Source: JBCCCJ01 sp039029315 | Lineage (GTDB): Bacteria > Bacteroidota > Bacteroidia > J057 | Direction of reading: 5' to 3' | Length of the DNA: 64,000 nt | Assembly: GCA_039029315.1 (NCBI GenBank) | Contig: JBCCGK010000018.1 | Coordinates: 81,759-145,758, forward strand | Shown: positions 58,095-64,000 of the stretch, piece by piece | Layout: the number at the start of each line of letters is the position of its first letter | Numbering within the stretch: the first letter of the stretch is position 1 | Notes under the pieces: generated by a model | The model's database searches: none | What the model saw: only the letters and a program-made list of their open reading frames with translations | Told to the model about the DNA's origin: nothing | Program-made: the position numbers and the translations under genes

Positions 58095-59132
58095 ATGACG
58101 GATACATCGGTATCGATTCTGGAAACATTCCAACAGGTCATGACGCAGGATCGGGACCGCTATATCAAGCCGTGGCTGGTAGGATGGGCCTATCAAGACA
58201 AAAAGCAGACACGTTATAGTGGGAATTTGCCCCAGGACTTTTACCAATACAATGGGCCAGAGGATTTGGAGAAGTGGTTTCATTGGCAAATCTCTGCTGA
58301 CCGACCCTCCTATTTCTCCCCGGAAAAGGTAAGCAGTCTGGTAGATCAATCAAGAGCATTTGATCAGGCATTATTTGATAGACTGGGATTGAATTTTCCT
58401 GAGCAACAACAGTATGATCGCATTATTGGTAGCAACAATGCACAAGATTATTATCTGACACACTTTTATGATGTGCCAGAACGCAATCAGGTGAAGAAGG
58501 TGCTGGATTTTGGCGCCGGCTTTGGGCGACAGGCCAATCTATGGAGTCAAAAAGAGGAAGAGTTGTTGTACATCGGGATGGATGCCATTCCCAAATCATA
58601 CTGTTTGCAGAACCTCTATTACAGGAGCATTGATCCCAACTTTCGAGAATATGTAGACCAACCCGCAGGATTTTCTGTGAACCTGGATCAACCTGGCTTG
58701 TATCATCTGCCAACCTGGCGAACGGATTTGATTCCTGACAATAGTCTGGACATGGTGCTTTGTGTACAGGTTTTGCCAGAATTGAACGGCCGACTCGTAC
58801 GACATATGATCGATGTGTTTCAGCGTGTCCTCAAGCCTGGAGGTGCCTTATATCTGCGTGATCATGATCAAAAGTGGAAACCTGGATACAAGTTCAACCT
58901 CAATCATTATCTCCCACAAAAGGGATTTGCATTGGAATTCAGGCCACATATCGTGGATCGGGAAGATCTGGCAGGCGTGCCCAGGATTTGGCGAAAAGTC
59001 GATCCCCGGGTTCAGCAAAGCCAGGAACAAACGCGAAAAGAGAGAATGCGCCAATGGGTCTTTGAGCTTGATGCCTTGACCAATGGCAAGTTGAGAAGCA
59101 TATACAAACGACTGACTAACAAAAAAACATGA
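58095..59132 (+). CDS. SAM-dependent methyltransferase, putative sugar O-methyltransferase
   Basis: This 345-residue protein has an unusual N-terminal 110 residues rich in aromatic and polar residues. Motif I is KVLDFGAGFGRQANLW (137-150), and later DMVLCVQVLPELNG and FQRVLKPGGALYLRDHDQ complete a class I methyltransferase. Clusters with aminotransferases often use such enzymes to methylate sugar OH groups. It overlaps the next epimerase by 4 bases (ATGA), suggesting coupled translation. Confidence 0.8.
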   Translation: MTDTSVSILETFQQVMTQDRDRYIKPWLVGWAYQDKKQTRYSGNLPQDFYQYNGPEDLEKWFHWQISADRPSYFSPEKVSSLVDQSRAFDQALFDRLGLNFPEQQQYDRIIGSNNAQDYYLTHFYDVPERNQVKKVLDFGAGFGRQANLWSQKEEELLYIGMDAIPKSYCLQNLYYRSIDPNFREYVDQPAGFSVNLDQPGLYHLPTWRTDLIPDNSLDMVLCVQVLPELNGRLVRHMIDVFQRVLKPGGALYLRDHDQKWKPGYKFNLNHYLPQKGFALEFRPHIVDREDLAGVPRIWRKVDPRVQQSQEQTRKERMRQWVFELDALTNGKLRSIYKRLTNKKT

Positions 59133-60115
59133 AATCATTGGTAACCGGAGGCTGTGGATTTATTGGTAGCCACTTGGTCGATGGCTTGTTGGAGAGAGGA
59201 GATGAAGTAGTGGTACTGGACAATTTCTCCACTGGCCGCCCCCAAAACCTTGCGCACCAAAAAGATAATCCCAATCTCACTGTTCATCAGGTGGACATCA
59301 GCGAGTACGGAATATTAGAACCCTACTTTCAAGGCATCGACAGAGTGTTTCATATCGCTGCATTGGCGGATATTGTGCCTTCTATCCAGAATCCAATCAG
59401 CTACCATCGGTCCAATGTTGATGGCACCATCAATGTATTGGAAGCGAGTCGGAAGGCAAACATCAAGCATCTGGTCTATGCGGCTTCGTCTTCTTGTTTT
59501 GGCATCCCAGATGCCTATCCAACCCCGGAAGATGCGGACATTCGCCCGGAATATCCGTATGCTACCACCAAGTGGATCGGAGAGCAATATGTTCTCAACT
59601 GGCATAAAGTCTATAACCTTCCTGTGACATCCTTACGGTTCTTTAATGTCTATGGCCCCAGAAGCAGGACATCAGGAACCTATGGAGCTGTATTTGGTGT
59701 TTTTCTTGCCCAAAAACTCAATGGACAACCTTATACGGTTGTGGGAGATGGAACCCAGACCAGAGACTTTACCTACGTGACAGATATCGCAAGAGCTTGC
59801 ATCATGGCCTCCGAATCCGAGGCAGCTATCGGAGAAGTCATGAATGTTGGGAGCGGAAACCATTATAGTGTCAATCGATTGGTAGAGCTGTTGGGGGGAG
59901 ACAAAACCTTTATTCCCAAGCGGCCAGGAGAACCCGATTGTACATTTGCAGATACCACCAAAATTCGAAACCTCCTGGGGTGGGAACCATTGATGACATT
60001 CGAACAAGGGGTCCAAACCATGTTAGACCACATTGATTATTGGCGGGAGGCTCCCCTTTGGACACCTGATAAAATCGCTGAAGCGACCAAAGATTGGTTC
60101 AAGTATTTAGGGTAG
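59129..60115 (+). CDS. NAD-dependent epimerase/dehydratase (UDP-glucose 4-epimerase-like)
   Basis: This 328-residue extended SDR has GGCGFIGSHLVDGL (residues 7-20), DNFSTGRPQN, HIAALADIVPSIQNPISYH and catalytic Tyr144/Lys148 in YATTKWIGEQYV. RFFNVYGPRSRTSGTYGAVF is typical of GalE/WbpP-type enzymes. It is the second epimerase in this cluster and differs from the first in its substrate loop, so the two probably act on different intermediates. It is followed 4 bases later by the HldE-like gene. Confidence 0.88.
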   Translation: MKSLVTGGCGFIGSHLVDGLLERGDEVVVLDNFSTGRPQNLAHQKDNPNLTVHQVDISEYGILEPYFQGIDRVFHIAALADIVPSIQNPISYHRSNVDGTINVLEASRKANIKHLVYAASSSCFGIPDAYPTPEDADIRPEYPYATTKWIGEQYVLNWHKVYNLPVTSLRFFNVYGPRSRTSGTYGAVFGVFLAQKLNGQPYTVVGDGTQTRDFTYVTDIARACIMASESEAAIGEVMNVGSGNHYSVNRLVELLGGDKTFIPKRPGEPDCTFADTTKIRNLLGWEPLMTFEQGVQTMLDHIDYWREAPLWTPDKIAEATKDWFKYLG

Positions 60116-60119
60116 TGAT

Positions 60120-61646
60120 ATGAGCAATTTGCATGAAAAAATCGTTGAGCTGGAGGAACTGGCCAACATCATCTCAGGATTGAAATCTGAAGGACAAACC
60201 GTGATGCACTGTCATGGCTGTTTTGATCTGCTGCATGTGGGCCATATGAAGCACTTTGAGGCTGCAAAACAAGGCGGAGATATCCTGGTTGTGACAATTA
60301 CGCCTGACCATCTGGTCAACAAAGGGCCTGGGAGACCTGCTTTCCCGGAGCAACTGAGACTGGAAGCATTGGCAGCATTGGAAGTGATCGATTATGTCGC
60401 CTTGAATTATTGGGGGACAGCCATCGAGACATTACGTTTGCTCAAACCATCCTTTTATGTGAAAGGAAGCGAGTATCGGAATTTTGAAAAAGACCTCACT
60501 GGCAATATTCAAAAAGAAGTCGCAGCTGCCCGAGAGGGTGGGGGAGATATCTATTTCACAGATGAAATTACGTTCTCTTCCTCCAAACTCATCAATGCTC
60601 ACTTCAGTCCGCTCTCTCAATCTGCTCAGGAATATATCTATGGTTTGAAGCAGAACTATTCTGCGGGCCAGATCATTGATCTACTCGACAACTTAAAAGA
60701 TTTGCGGGTGTTGGTGATTGGGGATACCATTATTGATGAGTATCACTACATACGCTCGCTCGGCAAGTCTTCCAAATCTCCCACCTTGTCAACCCAGTTC
60801 TTGCGTGCAGAGGTCTTTGCCGGTGGTGTGCTAGCGATTGCCAATCACCTGAATGAATTTGCCGGGGAGGTTCATATGATCAGTATGTTGGGACGGGAAA
60901 ATGACCAACTCCATGTCATCCAACCGAAAGTGTCTGAAGAAATCAAGACCAAATACTTCTATCGGGAAGATGGCCCCACACCAACCAAACGGCGATACAT
61001 GGCAACCTATCTCAACACCAAAGTGTTCGAGGTAACCTTTATGAATGACAACCATCCCGGAGAGGAACTGGAACAGCAGATGATCTCTTATCTCGAATCC
61101 CAGATTCCGAATTATGACATGGTCCTGATTGCAGACTTTGGGCATGGATGCATCACTTCCGGAATTCAGAACTTTCTGGCAGAAGCAGATATTTTCGTCT
61201 GTGTCAATGCCCAAACCAACAGCAACAACTACGGTTACAACTATATCACCAAGTATCGGGGAGTAGATTATATTTCTATCGATGAGAACGAAATCCGTCT
61301 TCCATTTGGAGAAAAATATGGAGAACTGGAGTCCCTCATTCTGAAACTGGCAGAGGTAACCCAATGTCCTCATATCACCATTACTCTGGGACAGAAAGGC
61401 GCCATATTCTATTCCAATGGGGTCTTCCACCGGGCACCTGCACTGGCAACTAGTGTGGTGGACTCTGTGGGAGCTGGGGATGCAGTCCTGTCTGTGACTT
61501 CTCTTCTTGCACACAAAGAATGTCCACCGGATCTCTTGCCCTATGTTGGGAATTGTGTCGGAGCATTGGCTGTGCAGATTCTTGGAAATGAGCGTCCTGT
61601 CAACAAAGTAGAATTGAACAAAATGATCAGCCATATGCTGAAGTAG
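60120..61646 (+). CDS. Bifunctional HldE-like enzyme, nucleotidyltransferase then PfkB kinase (reversed order)
   Basis: This 508-residue protein has an N-terminal cytidylyltransferase-type domain with CFDLLHVGHMKHFEAAK (HVGH), PGRPAFPEQLRLEALAAL and a KGSEYRN motif (to about residue 165). The C-terminal PfkB/ribokinase domain begins LRVLVIGDTIIDEYHYIRSL and ends with VVDSVGAGDAVLSVTS (GAGD). In E. coli HldE the kinase is N-terminal and the adenylyltransferase C-terminal, so the order is reversed here. The likely role is phosphorylation and nucleotide activation of a heptose phosphate made by the phosphoheptose isomerase two genes downstream. Confidence 0.85.
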   Translation: MSNLHEKIVELEELANIISGLKSEGQTVMHCHGCFDLLHVGHMKHFEAAKQGGDILVVTITPDHLVNKGPGRPAFPEQLRLEALAALEVIDYVALNYWGTAIETLRLLKPSFYVKGSEYRNFEKDLTGNIQKEVAAAREGGGDIYFTDEITFSSSKLINAHFSPLSQSAQEYIYGLKQNYSAGQIIDLLDNLKDLRVLVIGDTIIDEYHYIRSLGKSSKSPTLSTQFLRAEVFAGGVLAIANHLNEFAGEVHMISMLGRENDQLHVIQPKVSEEIKTKYFYREDGPTPTKRRYMATYLNTKVFEVTFMNDNHPGEELEQQMISYLESQIPNYDMVLIADFGHGCITSGIQNFLAEADIFVCVNAQTNSNNYGYNYITKYRGVDYISIDENEIRLPFGEKYGELESLILKLAEVTQCPHITITLGQKGAIFYSNGVFHRAPALATSVVDSVGAGDAVLSVTSLLAHKECPPDLLPYVGNCVGALAVQILGNERPVNKVELNKMISHMLK

Positions 61647-61650
61647 GCTT

Positions 61651-63132
61651 ATGGGGATTGTACAGCGGCAGAGTTTCTGGAACCTCACATTCACCATTCT
61701 GGGGGTGCTGCTGGGATATGTCAATAAGTTATACTTCTATAGCGAGTGGCTGGAAAAATCAGAGTTTGGCCTGATCGAACTGCTGCTTGCCGTTATGATC
61801 ATTGGATCAGAATTCTCGATGCTGGGAGTAGGAAAGGTGATCACGCGCTTTTTTCCCTACTTCAGGGGGCGTGGAAAAAAAGAAGGGCAGTTTGTCAGCT
61901 TTGTTGCCAGTTATGGCTTGCTCGGATTTTTGGGACTCAGTCTGTTTTTGCTCATTTTCAAGCCAGTGGTGGTGGTGCAGTTTGGAGAAAATTCTCCCTT
62001 GTTTGTTGAGCATTATTTGTATCTGATTCCTCTGTGCCTCGCTTATGCAGCTTATCGAGTCCTGCAAGGAATTTCCCAAGCGCTGCTCAAATCAGTTGTT
62101 CCCATTTTTGCTTTTCATTTTGCGTTGAGATTGTTCCAAAGCGGGATCATCATCATCTACTTTGTTGGAGGGCTGAATTTCATTGGACTTCTCAATGCCT
62201 TTGTCTGGGGATATTATCTCCCGGCTGGGATTATTCTGGCTTACCTGATTTGGCTGAAAAAATTCGAATTTTCCTGGAGTCTGGCTATGTGGAGGTCAAG
62301 GGTTGGGAGATTGTTGTTGTTATATGGCGGATTTGTGGCCTTGTCTGAGACCTCTATGGTTTTATTGGGACGGATAGATGCTGTCATGGTTGGTAAGATT
62401 TTGGGCGAAATTCAGGTGGGGCCATATGCCATTGCCATTTACATTGCGACATTGGTGGCCATTCCTGCTCGCTCTATCTCCAACATTGTCATGCCACTCC
62501 TTGGGATTCATGTCAAAAATCGCGATTGGAAGAAGGTTGCCCAACTCTATCAGAAGAATGCCATGTTCAATCTGCTTCTGGGAACCCTGCTGTTGATCGG
62601 AATTTGGGTCAACATTGATCCCTATTTTGTGTTAAGTCCCAAACATATTGCAGGGAGAGATGCGGCTCTGATCATCGGGATAGGCTTCTGGTTTGGAATT
62701 GCAGCTGGCCCCAATCGGCAAATCATTATGATGTCCCGACACTTTCGTTTCGATCTCTACCTGAATTTGATTCTGGTAGTCATTGCGATCATTGGGAATC
62801 TGCTGTTGATCCCCGAATATGGATTGGTAGGAGCTGCGCTTGCTACTTCCGTTACCTTAAGTTTGTACAATATCTGTGGGGTAAGCTTCCTGTGGATCAA
62901 AATGAAATTGTTTCCCTATACCGCCAAGACGATTGTTGCCCTGCTTAGTGGCGGATTGGTATTATTCATAGGACTATATATGCCTGCACCAGATTCCCCG
63001 CTTTTTGAAATGTTGACAAGATCTATCGTCGTTACTGTGATATTTGGGGGAATTGTCCTGGGCCTGAGATTGCTTCCCGATGTCAATGACATGCTGCGGC
63101 ACCACTGGAAAAAGTGGGTGCTTAGACGGTAG
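61651..63132 (+). CDS. Wzx-type polysaccharide flippase (MATE/MOP superfamily)
   Basis: This 493-residue protein has about 12-14 hydrophobic helices. It begins with the FWNLTFTILGVLLGYVNKLY segment typical of polysaccharide transporters, contains FFPYFRGRGKKEGQFVSFVA and ALLKSVVPIFAFHFALRLFQ, and lacks signal sequences. Such proteins move lipid-linked oligosaccharide units across the inner membrane. It sits between the HldE-like and GmhA-like genes, which links heptose activation with glycan export. Confidence 0.85.
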   Translation: MGIVQRQSFWNLTFTILGVLLGYVNKLYFYSEWLEKSEFGLIELLLAVMIIGSEFSMLGVGKVITRFFPYFRGRGKKEGQFVSFVASYGLLGFLGLSLFLLIFKPVVVVQFGENSPLFVEHYLYLIPLCLAYAAYRVLQGISQALLKSVVPIFAFHFALRLFQSGIIIIYFVGGLNFIGLLNAFVWGYYLPAGIILAYLIWLKKFEFSWSLAMWRSRVGRLLLLYGGFVALSETSMVLLGRIDAVMVGKILGEIQVGPYAIAIYIATLVAIPARSISNIVMPLLGIHVKNRDWKKVAQLYQKNAMFNLLLGTLLLIGIWVNIDPYFVLSPKHIAGRDAALIIGIGFWFGIAAGPNRQIIMMSRHFRFDLYLNLILVVIAIIGNLLLIPEYGLVGAALATSVTLSLYNICGVSFLWIKMKLFPYTAKTIVALLSGGLVLFIGLYMPAPDSPLFEMLTRSIVVTVIFGGIVLGLRLLPDVNDMLRHHWKKWVLRR

Positions 63133-63201
63133 ACTGCTTCAAAAAGGTAGGCGAAAAACTGTACCTTTAACATCTGAACCAAATCAAAAAAATCTGAACA
63201 C

Positions 63202-63816
63202 GTGACAAGCGATTCTTTTTATCAACAATACATGCAGCAGTTTCAGACTGCTTTGGAAGGCATAGAGGTGTCTGATGCTGAACAGAAGATTTCTACAGCA
63301 GAAGCACTCAAGCAGACCAACATCTGGCTGCAAGAGGCGCAAAAACTCGGCAAGAAAATCATGATTTTTGGGAATGGAGGAAGTGCAGGAGTCGCCAGTC
63401 ATATGGCCGTAGATTTTTGGAAAAATGGGGGGGTAAGAGCTATGACCTTTAATGATGCGCCAGTCCTCACTTGTATTTCCAATGATTACAGCTACGAAGA
63501 AGTGTTCGAAGTCCCTGTGCGCCAATTTGCGGAGGAAGGAGATATCGCCATTTGCATTAGCAGCTCAGGCAGCTCTATCAATATCAGACGAGGGGCAATT
63601 GCTGCAAAGGAATTGGGATGTCGTGTCATCGGTTGCTCTGGCTTTAATTCTGATAATCCTTTACGGAAGCTGGGAGATTTGAATTTTTATGTTCCTTCTT
63701 TTTCCTATGGTTTTGTGGAGACCCTCCACCAATTGATCATTCATGTGATTCTTGACAATAAATTATATCTATTGGATAAGAAGGATGTGTTTCATCGAAA
63801 TGAGGTGATGGAGTGA
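63202..63816 (+). CDS. SIS-domain phosphoheptose isomerase (GmhA-like)
   Basis: This 204-residue protein has a GTG start at 63202. The SIS fold shows KIMIFGNGGSAGVASHMAVD near the N-terminus, FNDAPVLTCISNDYSYEEVF, ISSSGSSINIRRGAIAAKEL and a C-terminal ETLHQLIIHVIL helix whose His is a zinc/catalytic ligand in GmhA. It would convert sedoheptulose 7-phosphate to glycero-manno-heptose 7-phosphate. A Thr in the GmhA-type ASTL region is not discernible, so a SIS-type sugar isomerase of other specificity remains possible. It is the last gene of the cluster. Confidence 0.85.
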   Translation: MTSDSFYQQYMQQFQTALEGIEVSDAEQKISTAEALKQTNIWLQEAQKLGKKIMIFGNGGSAGVASHMAVDFWKNGGVRAMTFNDAPVLTCISNDYSYEEVFEVPVRQFAEEGDIAICISSSGSSINIRRGAIAAKELGCRVIGCSGFNSDNPLRKLGDLNFYVPSFSYGFVETLHQLIIHVILDNKLYLLDKKDVFHRNEVME

Positions 63817-63828
63817 TGTGCTCTTTTT

Positions 63829-63859
63829 AACTTTACGAAAGTTTTAAACTTTCGAAGTT
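63829..63859 (+). terminator. Hairpin after the phosphoheptose isomerase gene
   Basis: CGAAAGTTT (63836-63844) and AAACTTTCG (63846-63854) are exact complements around one base, with an outer AACTT/AAGTT pair (63829-63833 and 63855-63859) separated by a 2-base bulge. It begins 12 bases after the stop. It could terminate the operon, or it may be part of the boundary of the mobile element that follows. Confidence 0.4.
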
Positions 63860-63891
63860 AGTACAGTGGAACACAAATAAATTAATATTCG

Positions 63892-63899
63892 TATTTTTG
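63892..63899 (+). promoter_or_regulatory. Candidate -7 box of the IS630-like transposase gene
   Basis: TATTTTTG fits TAnnTTTG and lies 14 bases before the ATG at 63914. No TTG is found at the -33 distance. A hairpin ATTCGT...ACGAAT (63887-63912) overlaps the box and start region and may limit expression. Confidence 0.35.
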
Positions 63900-63913
63900 T
63901 AGAAAAACGAATT

Positions 63914-64000
63914 ATGCAGAAAGATCATATCAACCTGAAGGAGGAAGATCGAGCGCATCTATTGGAGCTGACTTCCACCGGTTCTTTGCCAATCCGGGTA
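63914..64000 (+). CDS. N-terminus of an IS630-family-like transposase (cut by the window end)
   Basis: Only 29 residues are visible (MQKDHINLKEEDRAHLLELT, then STGSLPIRV). The pattern, a short basic start followed by a helix with E-D-R and ELTSTG...R, resembles the N-terminal helix-turn-helix of IS630/Tc1-mariner transposases. The catalytic DDE region lies beyond the window. The family call is tentative. Its place right after the polysaccharide cluster suggests an insertion at the cluster edge. Confidence 0.45.
   Translation, partial: MQKDHINLKEEDRAHLLELTSTGSLPIRV

Noticed and set aside
63162..63169. TACCTTTA before the phosphoheptose isomerase gene as a promoter
   Set aside because: The last base departs from TAnnTTTG and no TTG is found at the expected spacing. 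The gene may be read from the upstream operon.

Overview
This window is a contiguous chromosomal segment of a Bacteroidota bacterium, most likely from the Saprospiria/Cytophagia side of the phylum. The supporting evidence is TAnnTTTG-type -7 promoter boxes with an upstream TTG, the absence of regular Shine-Dalgarno sequences, type IX secretion (T9SS) sorting domains, a PorE-like OmpA protein, two very long propeller/Y_Y_Y sensor kinases, and a Bacteroidota-style ParC. No rRNA, tRNA or CRISPR array is visible.

Layout. (1) 1-2,816: the 3' end of an unknown exported protein, an NHL/SMP-30-like beta-propeller, and a leftward three-gene operon (membrane protein, winged-helix regulator, DUF1361 membrane protein) with a recognisable promoter and a 12-bp palindrome at its start. 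(2) 2,879-10,669: two tandem paralogous sensor histidine kinases, one NarL-type response regulator flanked by two near-identical palindromes, and a small membrane protein. (3) 10,775-14,022: a T9SS cargo protein, then a DUF4892-OmpA protein bracketed by two small paralogous secreted proteins, ending in a strong terminator. (4) 14,068-22,653: an NFACT/RqcH-like protein, an AT-rich gene for a synapsin-like ATP-grasp protein, topoisomerase IV subunit A, a MESH1-like (p)ppGpp hydrolase, and a Rieske-glutamate synthase fusion. (5) 23,078-41,482: a single run of 33 genes made by joining the str (rpsL, rpsG, fusA), S10, spc and alpha operons, with a promoter in front and a Rho-independent terminator behind. 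(6) 41,703-50,212: mostly leftward genes for TsaB, an HD hydrolase, a PorE-like OmpA protein, a coiled-coil protein with a 16-residue tandem repeat, a CYTH protein, a SanA/YdcF-like protein and an outer-membrane barrel. (7) 50,430-63,816: rightward surface-polysaccharide genes (glycosyltransferase, sulfotransferase, T9SS PKD protein, two methyltransferases, two NDP-sugar epimerases, PLP aminotransferase, HldE-like bifunctional enzyme with reversed domain order, flippase, phosphoheptose isomerase), then the start of an IS630-like transposase cut by the window end.

How the parts relate. Region 5 supplies the translation core, RNA polymerase alpha, SecY and methionine aminopeptidase from one transcription unit. 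Regions 3, 6 and 7 supply cell-envelope functions: T9SS cargo and a probable T9SS periplasmic/OM component, OmpA-type anchors, and a heptose-containing, possibly sulfated polysaccharide. GmhA and the HldE-like enzyme would make an activated heptose that the epimerases, aminotransferase and methyltransferases could modify before Wzx-type export. Region 2 looks like one signalling module in which two sensors share a response regulator.

The most interesting items are the synapsin-like ATP-grasp gene, the structured RNA between rpoA and rplQ, the 5 x 11-residue tail of L17, the TDTVFVDVP repeat protein next to the PorE-like gene, the reversed HldE, and the palindromes around the response regulator.
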